Assembly: GCF_024138675.1 (NCBI RefSeq)
Contig: NZ_CP090959.1
Location: 3,894,001-3,958,000 of the forward strand
Length of the DNA stretch: 64,000 bases
Source of the DNA: Simiduia sp. 21SJ11W-1
GTDB taxonomy: Bacteria; Pseudomonadota; Gammaproteobacteria; Pseudomonadales; Cellvibrionaceae
Direction of reading: 5' to 3'
A program made the position numbers and the translations under genes. Below are positions 7,589 to 16,395 of the stretch, in pieces (positions within the stretch are counted from its first letter, which is position 1; each line of letters opens with the position of its first letter). Under the pieces are notes generated by a model. It was not told where the DNA came from. It saw only the letters and a list, made by a program, of their open reading frames with translations, and made no database searches.

Positions 7589-10102
7589 CTATTGCAACAG
7601 CGTCACAGCACTGCCGGTGGCAGCGGCGCAGACGGCTTTTACGGTGTTTAGGGTGCGCTCGTTAGCCGATTTACAATTGGCAGTGCAAGGCGCAGTCATG
7701 TCGGTTATCAGGGCATCCAGCTCGGTTTTCACCTCGCCCAAAAGCGGCTGGTCGCCCAGTACATCGGTGCTGCCGCCGGGCACGGTATCAAAGCTGTGGG
7801 CCAGCAGCGCCTGGATGAGCGGGCCTGTCACCTGGTCGCGCTTGGCCTGGTTATCAAAAGCGGTGCTGATGCCCGCGTTGAAATCAAAGCCTGCAAAGTA
7901 GCTGGCGCGCTTGCTGGTGTCGTCTACCAGTTCATTACAGTACTGCACCGCCAGCTGGGTAATACCCATTTGGTGGGCGGCCAAAAAGCCCATTGGGTCT
8001 TCGGCAGTGGGCAGTTGCTGCTGTACCTGGGTAAAGAGCTGCGCCACGGCGCTGTTGGTGGATTCGATACCTGTAAGCGCAGACAAGCTTGCGTTGATCT
8101 CGGCAAAGTGGCGCAAACCGATGAGCGATTGGCCAGTGATGTCGTCAGGCGCGCCCGGCACCGCCGGATCTGCCTCTACGCGCACGAAGGTTTCATCGCC
8201 CAGGCGATCGAAGGTGAGGAAGAACTCATCGCTGGTGGGGCCCTTATCCAAAGGCACCACTGTGCCCAAGGGCGAAAGCTGCAAGCCGCCCGCTTGGTAG
8301 TTGGCGCTGGAGATGCTTACATCGAGCTTGGCATAGGCCTGGCCCACGCTCGCCTCCTGGCCGTTGACGCCAATGCGCATGCCCTGCAGGGCAATGGCCG
8401 AGGCAGGCTGGGCGCTGTCGTCCAGGCTGATGAAAAACGGCGCGTTAAACAGGTAGCTGTAGTTATCGAACTGCTGCACCTCAAACACCACGTAGGCATC
8501 GGCCATATCCACCAAATGCGAGACGCTAAACAGCAGGAAGAATTTCTCACCCACGCCGGCGTCGTAATTGGCCTGAATGTCGTCGGCACTCAGGGCGCGG
8601 TTATGAATGGCCAACAGGCGCACCGAGCCCAGCCAGGGGTTGGAGTTACCCACCTCTGCACCCAGCGCCAGGGCGAAGCTTTTATCCCAGTTCACCAGGG
8701 TGCCACCGGCCAGCGGGTCTGCATTGCTTACCCGGCTGCCGTTCACATAGATGCTGCGCCCGTTTACCGGATCGTAGTTCAGCACCACGTGTTGCAGGGT
8801 GGCCTGCAGCACTTCATCGGCATTGGGGGTTGAAAGCAGTGGCATGCCATCGGCATCGTTGCCCACCGAGTGGCGCAGGGCGAAATCGTAGTTGTACAGG
8901 GTTTGGCCCAGCGTGAAGTTGCGGCTGTCGTCGCCACCTGAGTAGGTGATGATGCGCGCAGGGCCATCCTGGGTCACGTTTTCAGGGATTACCCAGGCCT
9001 CAATGGAGAACTCGCCGGTGGCCGTTAACAGATCGTAGAGCTTTTCACTGCCGGTTGTGGTGGCCTGGGCCTTGCCGCCGTTGAACTTCACGCCCCAGGC
9101 GCCCAGCCATTCATAGGCGCCAGACAGGCGCAGATCCATGGCCGGTTGAATACCCGAGGTATCGAAGGCGGTGTTGCCGGCGCCGGTTTTGAATTGGTAG
9201 AGCGCAATCACGTTACTTTCCACGCGGCCACCAGATGAGGCCACAATGCCATCGGCCGCCAGGTTCATGGCCTTGGAGATCACCAGCGCCGGGTCTACCG
9301 CCACCGGGGTGATGCTGTCTGAAAAGGCGGTGATGGCTGCCTGCATTTCATTGGCGGCGGCCAAACAGTTGCCGCCCCAGCAGTTGTGGGATTCATCGCG
9401 CAGGCGCACCACCAAGCGGGAGTTGGCCGGGGTATCCAGGTTAATGCGCGAGCGGGCGGCATCGTAAGACACGGCGATATCGCCCTCGCCAAGGTAGGGC
9501 TGCTGCTGGTTGGCAGAGCCGCTGGAATGGCAGCTGCTGCAGTATTCGGTTAGCAGATCATGCACGGGCTCAAACCCGTCTGGTGCGGGCGGGAAGCTTT
9601 TGCTGTTGCCCACGTCTTTAATGGCAGGCGCCGTGAGAATAACCGTGTTAGACACAGAGCCCGAGGCCTGGGCCCAGCGGGTAATCAGCACGGTAAGCTC
9701 ATCGGCACAGGCGCTGGCTTCCGTCTTCCAGCAGTTGTGGCCACCGCCCACTTTGGTTACCAGGCGCGAGGCCGCAGGGTTGGCCAAATCTACCAGGCCA
9801 TTGGCGATGGAGTAGGCGGCGTTGACGTCGTCGCGGCGCACAAACTGGGGCGACTGGCCGTTTTCAACGTGGCAGGCGCCGCAGCGGTCGTCGGCTACCA
9901 GGTTGTCCCACACGTTGATTTTAAAGCTCTGCACGTCTTCGGTTTGGGGCGCAGGGCCCGTGTACACGAAGCCTGTGCTGCCGCCGGCGGCGTTTGGGTT
10001 GTTGTTTTCAGTGGTTTTCGCACCCGAGCCACCGCCACAGGCGGTGAGCGCCAGTAAGGCGACGGGCAGCAGGGCGCGACTGAGATTGGCTAGAGAATAC
10101 AT
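7589..10102 (-). CDS. Di-haem lipoprotein with LamG-like domain
   Basis: A protein of 837 residues with a lipoprotein signal (lipobox LTAC, Cys22). Two CxxCH haem c sites are visible: CGACH at residues 74-78 and CSSCH at 188-192. Each begins a similar module that ends in an HNCW motif (residues 122-125 and 239-242) plus a further Cys, so the N-terminal third looks like a tandem duplication of a mono-haem unit. A LamG/concanavalin-like jelly-roll follows (about residues 290-515, with FSIEAWVIPENV). The C-terminal 300 residues are not recognised; they contain a few cysteines near the end. Probably anchored in the outer membrane. It lies between the DUF1501 gene (20 bases) and the mono-haem gene (12 bases), and all three are probably one transcript. 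Confidence 0.78.
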   Translation of the reverse strand: MYSLANLSRALLPVALLALTACGGGSGAKTTENNNPNAAGGSTGFVYTGPAPQTEDVQSFKINVWDNLVADDRCGACHVENGQSPQFVRRDDVNAAYSIANGLVDLANPAASRLVTKVGGGHNCWKTEASACADELTVLITRWAQASGSVSNTVILTAPAIKDVGNSKSFPPAPDGFEPVHDLLTEYCSSCHSSGSANQQQPYLGEGDIAVSYDAARSRINLDTPANSRLVVRLRDESHNCWGGNCLAAANEMQAAITAFSDSITPVAVDPALVISKAMNLAADGIVASSGGRVESNVIALYQFKTGAGNTAFDTSGIQPAMDLRLSGAYEWLGAWGVKFNGGKAQATTTGSEKLYDLLTATGEFSIEAWVIPENVTQDGPARIITYSGGDDSRNFTLGQTLYNYDFALRHSVGNDADGMPLLSTPNADEVLQATLQHVVLNYDPVNGRSIYVNGSRVSNADPLAGGTLVNWDKSFALALGAEVGNSNPWLGSVRLLAIHNRALSADDIQANYDAGVGEKFFLLFSVSHLVDMADAYVVFEVQQFDNYSYLFNAPFFISLDDSAQPASAIALQGMRIGVNGQEASVGQAYAKLDVSISSANYQAGGLQLSPLGTVVPLDKGPTSDEFFLTFDRLGDETFVRVEADPAVPGAPDDITGQSLIGLRHFAEINASLSALTGIESTNSAVAQLFTQVQQQLPTAEDPMGFLAAHQMGITQLAVQYCNELVDDTSKRASYFAGFDFNAGISTAFDNQAKRDQVTGPLIQALLAHSFDTVPGGSTDVLGDQPLLGEVKTELDALITDMTAPCTANCKSANERTLNTVKAVCAAATGSAVTLLQ

Positions 10103-10114
10103 AAGTAGCGCCCC

Positions 10115-11320
10115 TTAATCGGTCAGGCAGTATTCAGCCGATTCGGCGAATACCTGTTTGAGCTTGTAGTTACTGGCCTTGAAGCTGGCCACCATATTGC
10201 TAACGGCGGTGCGATCATCGGCATCGCCCGGTTCGCGCAAGCACACGGTTTTAAACACTTTTTTCACCTGGCACTGGGCAAAGGCCTCTGAGTGGGCAAG
10301 CTCCATGCCCATGGTTTTGGCACCACTGCCAGAGCCCGGCAGGCTGTCATCCCAGCCCAACAGCTTGTTCTGGCCCTCGCGCCAGTAGTTTTCCCACTGG
10401 TCATCGGGGGTCACAAAACCGTAGGGGAAGGTGGTGGAGTTGATGTGGTACTTGGCCTGCACGCGGGTGCCTGTGTCTGGGTCTAGCTCGCCTGCACTGT
10501 TGTACACCAGCTGGCCGTTTTCACCGGTGAGGTCGTTATCGGCATCGTACTGGTAGTTGTAGTAGGCAAAGGCCTGGGCCATTGGGTCCATGCCGCTGTG
10601 GCAACCAATGCAGTTGTTATTAAACACGCGGCTGTCGCCACCGGGGCTGCGGCTCACATCCTGGCGGATGCGATCGGGGGTGCGGGTGATGTCGTGCACC
10701 TGCTCCAAGTCCATACACAGGTGGTTCATGAGCGTGAAGCGGAACATGGCGCGGTTGGTACCGGCTATGAAGAAGGCCTTGGCGGCGGCGCGGGTGGTCA
10801 TCAGGCCCGCGGTGGCCTCGTCTTCAAGGCCTGTGACGGCGGTTTGGGTTTTGCGCTCAAGGCCCGTAATCAAATTGGCGCCACTGGCAAACAACTCACG
10901 GTAGTGGTTGTTGTTATTGTTGGCGTAGGCCGGCAGGTTCAGCGAATCGGCGCCCACGTAGATCACGTTGTCGTAGAGGGCGGTGCGGAAATCCGCATCG
11001 TCGCGCACCAGGCCAATCACCGTGGCCACATAGTCGTTGAAATCCCGGAACACATCGCCATCGCGGTTGGTGGCGGGGGTAAACATGTTTTTCAGGGTTA
11101 CGGCGTAGAAGCTGTTCTTGCTCATGGCCGTGTAGGCTGCCGCCTGGGCATCGCCTGCCTGAATATCCTCGGCCATGCCAATCAGCTCGGCCTCGGTGGG
11201 TGGCACGCCGGCCAGCCTGTCGTGTATGCGCTTGGCCTCTTCACGGGGGCCTGCTTGAACCGCCATCGCAGCCGACAGGGCGACGGTCAAGAGCGCGGTG
11301 CTCATTTGGGGGAATTTCAT
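10115..11320 (-). CDS. Secreted mono-haem protein, DUF1585/1588-like
   Basis: A protein of 401 residues with a Sec signal peptide (about 1-23, ending AVQAG) and one haem c site, CIGCH at 237-241, followed by SGMDPMAQAF. That segment matches the pattern of the planctomycete-type DUF1588/DUF1585 cytochrome domains, in which a CxxCH is followed by GMDP. Several further cysteines sit at the C-terminus. It is the first gene of the minus-strand trio, so it may be the most strongly expressed. A candidate promoter lies about 126 bases upstream. Function is unknown; the company of a DUF1501 protein supports a shared, unstudied periplasmic or surface process. Confidence 0.75.
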   Translation of the reverse strand: MKFPQMSTALLTVALSAAMAVQAGPREEAKRIHDRLAGVPPTEAELIGMAEDIQAGDAQAAAYTAMSKNSFYAVTLKNMFTPATNRDGDVFRDFNDYVATVIGLVRDDADFRTALYDNVIYVGADSLNLPAYANNNNNHYRELFASGANLITGLERKTQTAVTGLEDEATAGLMTTRAAAKAFFIAGTNRAMFRFTLMNHLCMDLEQVHDITRTPDRIRQDVSRSPGGDSRVFNNNCIGCHSGMDPMAQAFAYYNYQYDADNDLTGENGQLVYNSAGELDPDTGTRVQAKYHINSTTFPYGFVTPDDQWENYWREGQNKLLGWDDSLPGSGSGAKTMGMELAHSEAFAQCQVKKVFKTVCLREPGDADDRTAVSNMVASFKASNYKLKQVFAESAEYCLTD

Positions 11321-11445
11321 GGGATACTTCCTGGCTCGCCTAGCTCACTGGGTTCATTCTATGCTGTATTTCTACACCGGCGCCTGCGGTTGATGGTGCG
11401 CAAACTACCGCTGGTCAGCGGTTGCCGCCAAGTTGTGACGGGGTT

Positions 11446-11474
11446 CTAATATTTGGTGTAGAACGCTTTGTAAA
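11446..11474 (-). promoter_or_regulatory. Candidate sigma-70 promoter for the haem-protein trio
   Basis: On the minus strand a -35 box TTTACA (complement of 11469-11474) is separated by 17 bases from a -10 box TATTAG (complement of 11446-11451). These match the consensus at 5/6 and 4/6 positions. The site is about 126 bases upstream of the start at 11320. Confidence 0.45.
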
Positions 11475-11573
11475 TCTTGGGCAATTGAAACACTGTACCA
11501 AGTCGCACAGATAAATTTCCTGCAGGCTGCACAATTTGTGTACGACTTCACAACGCCGGCATAGAGATTGTTT

Positions 11574-11602
11574 TTAAGTCTGGGCCTGAAGCTGGCTACA
11601 AT
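11574..11602 (+). promoter_or_regulatory. Weak candidate promoter for the six-gene operon
   Basis: TTAAGT at 11574-11579 and TACAAT at 11597-11602 are spaced by 17 bases, about 106 bases upstream of the ATG at 11709. The -10 box is good and the -35 box is poor. Confidence 0.3.
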
Positions 11603-11708
11603 GGCCGTTTGCCCGCGCCAGTTTTAAGCGGCAATTTGGCCGCCCTAATTACAGCGGCCACCCCGGTTAACGCTGCCACATTAGTTACTGTAGAGAACGC
11701 ACCCCGTT

Positions 11709-14384
11709 ATGTTGTATCGCCCGCTCTCCCTTTTTCCGGCCTTGGCCGCCGTTGCCGCCCTTTTTGTTGGCGGTTGCAGCAGCAAGTCTGAAACCGGCAC
11801 CCTGGACGACATAGAGCCAGATCCCGTGGTGCTGGATATCCCCATGGCCTACATCAACCGGCCCATTCCCATAGATGAAGCCGGCAACCGGGTAGCAGAC
11901 GACATTCTCTTGCCGCAGACCTTTAACCCGGGCGCGGTACTCTATTTGAAAGACCGCGCCTCCAGCAGTGCCGCCGAAGTAGACATCACCTCCCAGGCCT
12001 GGGACGAAGGTGCCGCTTACGATGTAAAAGACATCAGCACCTCCTACGATGGTGAGCGCTTACTCTTTGCCATGCGCGCGCCAGACATTGAAGGCGCCGA
12101 TGAGGAAGACCAGCCCAAGTGGAACATTTGGGAGTACGACATTCCCTCGGCCACCCTGCGCCGGGTTATTTCAGACGACATTCAAGCCGAAATCGGCCAC
12201 GACCTGGCCCCGCGCTACCTGCCAGGTGTAGAGCGGCGCATTGTGTTTGCCTCTTCTCGGCAAACCCGCTCGCGCGCCATCTTGCTGGATGACGGCAAGC
12301 CGCAGTTTTCAGCCCTGAATGATGATCGCGACGAACACGCCTTTGTACTGCACGTCATGGACAACGACGGCACTAACATCGAGCAGCTCACCTTTAACCA
12401 ATCGCACGATTTACAGCCTGCCCTCATGGCCGATGGCCGCGTGCTCTACAGCCGCTGGGACAGAATCCCCGGCAACGACCGCCTGAGCTTTTACTCGGTA
12501 GACCCATACGGCATGCGCCAATCGCTGGTGTACGGCTATCACAGCCAGAACACCGGCACCGATGACACAGAGGCCTTTTTCCTGCGCCCGGTACAACTCG
12601 CCGATGGCCGGGTGTTCGGCATCCAGCGCGCACGCCAAAGCGTCGAGTATGGCGGTAACCTGGTTGCGGTGGATGTGGAAAATTTCATAGCCGCCAACCA
12701 GCCTATCGACGGTGGCAGTGGTACACAGGCCCAAACGGCGCTCTACCCGCTGGCAGTGAGCACTAACGACACCCTGTCGATCAACGGCATATTCCACTCG
12801 GCGAGTCCGCTGTTTGATGGCACCGGCCGCTTTATCGTGAGCTGGAGCCGCTGCCGGGTAATCAACCCCGATAACAACCTGCCGGCGGCCTGTAATGAAG
12901 ACACAGACCCGGCAGCCGAACTTGCCGACCCGCTCTTTGGGGTGTACATCTTCGACCCGGCAGCCGGCACCCAGCAGCCGATATTGCTGCCCCGTGAAGG
13001 CCGCATGCTCACCGAGCCCACGCTGCTGATCCCGCGCGAGCAAGACAACCTGATCCCGCCGCCCACGGCCGATATCGACTACGACGCCAACCTGGCCGAC
13101 CAGGAGCTGGGCAGCCTGCACATTAAAAGCGTGTACGACTTTGATGGCACAGACGCCTTTGGCATAGAAACCCTGCGCAACCCCGCCAATTGGCCCGCCA
13201 ACCGGGGCCAGGCCCGCTTTTTGCGGCTAGTGAAGGCGGTGTCTATCCCCGATCGCGACGTGCTGAACTTCCCGAACACCGCCTTCGGGCGCTCCGCCAA
13301 CAACGGCATGCGGGAGATTCTAGGCTATGTGCCCATAGAGCCAGACGGCTCGGTGCTCGCCAAGGTGCCCGCCGATGTGGCCATAAGCTTCGATATAGTG
13401 GATGCCCAGGGCCGCCGGGTGAACGGCTTTGGCCGCCACAACAACTGGCTGCAACTGCGCCCGGGCGAGCAGCGCAGCTGTAATGGCTGCCACACCCGCC
13501 AGAGCGAGCTGCCCCACGGGCGGCCCGATGCAGAGCCCGAGGCTGCCAATACCGGCGCGCCCACCACAGGCCAACCCTTCGAGAATACCGACCCCGCGCT
13601 GTTTACCGACATGGGTGAAACCATGGCCGAAACCTTCGCCCGCATCAACGGTATGCGCACGCCCAGTGCAGACATCGCCTATACCGATGAGTGGACAGAC
13701 CAGGCCCTGCTCGCGCCCGAGCCAGACATCACTCTAAGCTTTGCAGACCTGCTAACCGAGCAGCCAGCCGGTAGCGGTTGTGATGTGGGCAGCAACAACT
13801 GGTCTGCCCAGTGCCGCGTGACCATTCACTACCCGGATCACATTCAACCCCTGTGGGATTTGCCACGCGCCGATGATCCGGATACCCCAACCGAAGACTG
13901 GACCTGCGTAAGCTGCCACACAGAGCGCGATGCCATGGGTGCAGCCCAGGTGCCCGCAGGCCAGCTGGATTTACGCGCCCTGGCCTCACCGCAACAGCAA
14001 GATCACTTTATTGGCTATCGCGAACTGCTGTTTAACGACAACGAACAAGAGCTGGTAGACGGCGCCTTGGTGGATCGTCTGGTGCAGGCGGTAGACGACG
14101 ATGGCAACCCCATCTACGAAACCGATGACGAAGGCAACCTGATTCTCGACGACGATGGCAATCCGATCCCCGTGCTGGTGACTGTGCAGGTTACCCCCAC
14201 CATGCGCGTTAACGGTGCGCGCGCCAGCAGCGCCTTTTTCAACAAGTTTGAACAGGCCCCGGGCCCTGATGACACGGTGGATCACCGCGGTTATTTAACC
14301 GAGGCGGAGCTTAAGCTCATTTCAGAATGGCTGGATGTGGGCGCGCAGTACTATAACAATCCGTTTGCGGTGCCTGTAAACTAA
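11709..14384 (+). CDS. HzsA-like di-haem lipoprotein
   Basis: A protein of 891 residues. It has a lipoprotein signal (lipobox VGGC, Cys23). A long propeller-like part follows (about 100-460) with TolB/WD-type repeats, for example GERLLFAMRA and ADGRVLYSRWD. Two haem c sites are visible: CNGCH at 591-595 and CVSCH at 733-737. The arrangement resembles proteins annotated as related to the alpha subunit of hydrazine synthase (HzsA), but this organism gives no sign of anammox metabolism, so only the fold is implied. Near residues 798-823 three copies of an acidic DD(D/E)GN(P/L)I motif occur. First gene of a six-gene operon. The ATG has only a weak upstream ribosome binding site. Confidence 0.78.
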   Translation: MLYRPLSLFPALAAVAALFVGGCSSKSETGTLDDIEPDPVVLDIPMAYINRPIPIDEAGNRVADDILLPQTFNPGAVLYLKDRASSSAAEVDITSQAWDEGAAYDVKDISTSYDGERLLFAMRAPDIEGADEEDQPKWNIWEYDIPSATLRRVISDDIQAEIGHDLAPRYLPGVERRIVFASSRQTRSRAILLDDGKPQFSALNDDRDEHAFVLHVMDNDGTNIEQLTFNQSHDLQPALMADGRVLYSRWDRIPGNDRLSFYSVDPYGMRQSLVYGYHSQNTGTDDTEAFFLRPVQLADGRVFGIQRARQSVEYGGNLVAVDVENFIAANQPIDGGSGTQAQTALYPLAVSTNDTLSINGIFHSASPLFDGTGRFIVSWSRCRVINPDNNLPAACNEDTDPAAELADPLFGVYIFDPAAGTQQPILLPREGRMLTEPTLLIPREQDNLIPPPTADIDYDANLADQELGSLHIKSVYDFDGTDAFGIETLRNPANWPANRGQARFLRLVKAVSIPDRDVLNFPNTAFGRSANNGMREILGYVPIEPDGSVLAKVPADVAISFDIVDAQGRRVNGFGRHNNWLQLRPGEQRSCNGCHTRQSELPHGRPDAEPEAANTGAPTTGQPFENTDPALFTDMGETMAETFARINGMRTPSADIAYTDEWTDQALLAPEPDITLSFADLLTEQPAGSGCDVGSNNWSAQCRVTIHYPDHIQPLWDLPRADDPDTPTEDWTCVSCHTERDAMGAAQVPAGQLDLRALASPQQQDHFIGYRELLFNDNEQELVDGALVDRLVQAVDDDGNPIYETDDEGNLILDDDGNPIPVLVTVQVTPTMRVNGARASSAFFNKFEQAPGPDDTVDHRGYLTEAELKLISEWLDVGAQYYNNPFAVPVN

Positions 14385-14444
14385 CCGGCCCATGCGGGGG
14401 CCCAAGGGCCCAATCAAATAACACAACAGCTGGCGAATGTGTGG

Positions 14445-15266
14445 ATGTGCTTTAGCGTAACTCAATGGCGAGCGGGGGCCCTTTTGGCCCTACTGCTGTG
14501 CGCCCTGCCCCAGGCCCAGGCGCAAGAACCCCAGGCAGCCGGTGCCCAGCCCCAAGACGAGGCCGGTGGCTGGTTTGATTTTTTCGACGAGCCGGCGCCG
14601 ATGCGGGTTACCGTAAATGATGCCTACCTGGAGCTGCGCACCGGCCCCGGCCGCGGCTACCCGGTGTATCACATTGTTGAGCAGGGCGAGCAGATTACCC
14701 TGCTGAAAAAGCGCACCGACTGGGTAAAGATTGAAGCCAAGCGCGGCCAACAGGGCTGGGTTTACCGCAAGTCATTAGCGCTGACGCTGGGGCCCGACCA
14801 GCAGCCGGTAACCCTGGTGGCCAGCGGGCGCGAACAGTACGAGCAGCGCACCTGGGATCTGGGCCTGGCGCTGGGCGATTTTGGTGGCGCAGATTCGCTC
14901 ACCTTCTACACTGGCTACCGGTTTGCTCCCAACGTAACCGCAGGCGTGAGCCTGCAACAGGCCACCAGCCGCGTGGCCGATTCCAAAATCGGCTACCTGC
15001 GCATAGCGCACCAGCCCTGGCCACACTGGCGGCTATCGCCGTTTTTTGAATTGGGCGCGGGCATGATTCAATCGAAAAAGCGCTCGGCGCTGGATCAGCC
15101 GCTGGATGCCACAGACAACAGCCTGCTGATTGCCACGGGCCTCAACATTTATCTGGGCCGCCGTTTTAACGGCCGCATTGAATACAACAACCACAAAATT
15201 CTCACGAGCCGTGACGAAAACGAGGAAGTGAACGAATGGAAAATAGGTTTCAACGTCTTCTTTTAA
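14445..15266 (+). CDS. Secreted SH3-domain protein with outer-membrane barrel-like C-terminus
   Basis: A protein of 273 residues from the ATG at 14445; a GTG two codons earlier, at 14439, is also possible. A signal peptide covers about residues 1-26 (ending PQAQAQ). A bacterial SH3 domain follows (about 50-110), with LELRTGPGRGYPVYHIVEQG and GWVYRKSL, the usual SH3_3 pattern. The last 150 residues have alternating hydrophobic and aromatic strands and end in FNVFF, with a terminal Phe as in outer-membrane barrels. The SH3 part would bind peptidoglycan or a partner protein. Its 3' end overlaps the start of the next gene by 31 bases, which suggests coupled translation. Confidence 0.75.
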   Translation: MCFSVTQWRAGALLALLLCALPQAQAQEPQAAGAQPQDEAGGWFDFFDEPAPMRVTVNDAYLELRTGPGRGYPVYHIVEQGEQITLLKKRTDWVKIEAKRGQQGWVYRKSLALTLGPDQQPVTLVASGREQYEQRTWDLGLALGDFGGADSLTFYTGYRFAPNVTAGVSLQQATSRVADSKIGYLRIAHQPWPHWRLSPFFELGAGMIQSKKRSALDQPLDATDNSLLIATGLNIYLGRRFNGRIEYNNHKILTSRDENEEVNEWKIGFNVFF

Positions 15267-15883
15267 GCAGCCTGCTGGTGCTCGGCTGCCAGGCGGCCAA
15301 CGCCCAAGACGAAACCCAGCGCGTGCTCGATAAAATCGTAACGCCCGATATGGAGCGCCGCCACATTGAAGAAGATCAGCTAGACACTGAAGACTTCGAA
15401 ATTGGCGCCTACTACGGTTACATGAGCATCGAAGATTTCGGCGGCAACTGGGGCTTTGGCGTGCGCGCGGCCTATCACATCAACGAAGATTTTTTCCTTG
15501 AGGCCAACTACGGCCAACACACCGCCGGCGAGAGCACCCTGGAAATTGGCGGCGGCCTGCCGGCACTCACCGACGAAGAGCGCGAACTGAGCTATTACGA
15601 CATCAACCTGGGTTACAACATTTTCCCCGGAGAAGTGTTTATCAGCGACAGCCTCGCCTTTAACTCCACCTTTTATCTGGTGGGCGGTGCCGGCAACACC
15701 ACCTTTGCCAACACAGAATTTTTTACCTACACCTTCGGTGCCGGTTACAAAATTTATTTAACCGACTATTTCGACCTGAGCCTGGATGTGCGCGATCACG
15801 TGTTCGAGCGTGAGCTGTTGGGCTTTAACAAAAAGTGGGTTAACAATTTGTCTACCAATGTAGGCGTGAATTTTTTCTTTTAA
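15236..15883 (+). CDS. Outer-membrane beta-barrel domain protein
   Basis: A protein of 215 residues with a signal peptide (about 1-23; LLLSSLLVLGCQAANAQ). A Cys within the signal (LGCQ) could also make it a lipoprotein, but NAQ gives a good Sec cleavage site. The remainder shows amphipathic strands with many Tyr and Phe (FEIGAYYGYMSIEDFG) and ends in VGVNFFF, the C-terminal Phe signature for Bam-mediated insertion. It resembles the OMP_myx_plus group of small barrels. The start lies inside the end of the previous gene. Role unknown; operon position links it to the haem and thioredoxin proteins. Confidence 0.75.
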   Translation: MENRFQRLLLSSLLVLGCQAANAQDETQRVLDKIVTPDMERRHIEEDQLDTEDFEIGAYYGYMSIEDFGGNWGFGVRAAYHINEDFFLEANYGQHTAGESTLEIGGGLPALTDEERELSYYDINLGYNIFPGEVFISDSLAFNSTFYLVGGAGNTTFANTEFFTYTFGAGYKIYLTDYFDLSLDVRDHVFERELLGFNKKWVNNLSTNVGVNFFF

Positions 15884-15909
15884 TCGAGCGAGATTTTGCG
15901 AGGTGATGT

Positions 15910-16395
15910 ATGAAAGTTTTTCTCTTATCGGTAGCGCTGGTATTCAGCAGCCTGAGCTTTGCCACCGAGCCGCTCTCGGGCCCGGCACCGGATTTCACCC
16001 TGAAAAGCCGCGATGGAAAAAATATTCGCCTGTCTGATTTGCGCGGCCAGGTGGTAATGCTGAACTTCTGGGCCTCCTGGTGCGGCCCCTGCCGCCAGGA
16101 AATGCCGCTGCTAGACGAACTTTCCAAGCGCTATTCGCGCGCGGGCTTCACCCTGTTGGGTGTTAACGTAGAGCAAGATACCGCCGCCGGTGAAAAGTAC
16201 CTGCAAGACACGCCCGTAAACTTCACCATTTTGTGGGATCCAACCTCACAGGTGAGCAAGATGTACAACATAGACGCCATGCCAAGCACCGTGATGATTG
16301 ATCGCGATGGCAACATGCGCTACCTGCACCGCGGCTACAAACCCGGCTACGAAAACGATTACAAAAAGCAGATCAAAGAGCTGATTCGCGAATGA
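15910..16395 (+). CDS. TlpA/ResA-type periplasmic thioredoxin
   Basis: A protein of 161 residues with a signal peptide (about 1-19) and a complete thioredoxin fold of the TlpA/ResA type. The active site is WCGPC (Cys58 and Cys61) in NFWASWCGPCRQEMPLL, and a cis-Pro region is visible at AMPSTVMID. Such proteins reduce or exchange disulfides in the periplasm, often to keep the cysteines of CxxCH motifs ready for haem attachment. Here the likely clients are the haem proteins of the island or the Cys-ending DUF4266 protein encoded next; this is inference. A good ribosome binding site (GAGGTGATGT) precedes the ATG. The stop overlaps the next start as ATGA. Confidence 0.9.
   Translation: MKVFLLSVALVFSSLSFATEPLSGPAPDFTLKSRDGKNIRLSDLRGQVVMLNFWASWCGPCRQEMPLLDELSKRYSRAGFTLLGVNVEQDTAAGEKYLQDTPVNFTILWDPTSQVSKMYNIDAMPSTVMIDRDGNMRYLHRGYKPGYENDYKKQIKELIRE

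Larger units (their letters stand above)
11321..11708. other. Divergent intergenic region between the two haem-protein operons
   Basis: 388 bases with no supported gene. It is AT-richer than its surroundings from about 11430 to 11580. It should hold the promoters for the trio on the minus strand and the six-gene operon on the plus strand; the best candidates are listed separately. Shared regulation of the two operons from this region is plausible, but I see no clear operator palindrome. Confidence 0.6.

Noticed and set aside
7796-8833. Plus-strand open frame of 345 codons inside the LamG lipoprotein gene
   Set aside because: Antisense shadow. No start signal or family resemblance.
9822-10118. 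Possible small gene antisense to the lipoprotein signal region
   Set aside because: No ribosome binding site, and the frame is fully explained by the opposite strand.
10598-11449. Plus-strand open frame of 283 codons over the mono-haem gene and promoter region
   Set aside because: Shadow of the haem gene; its His/Gly/Val-rich product is typical of antisense translation.
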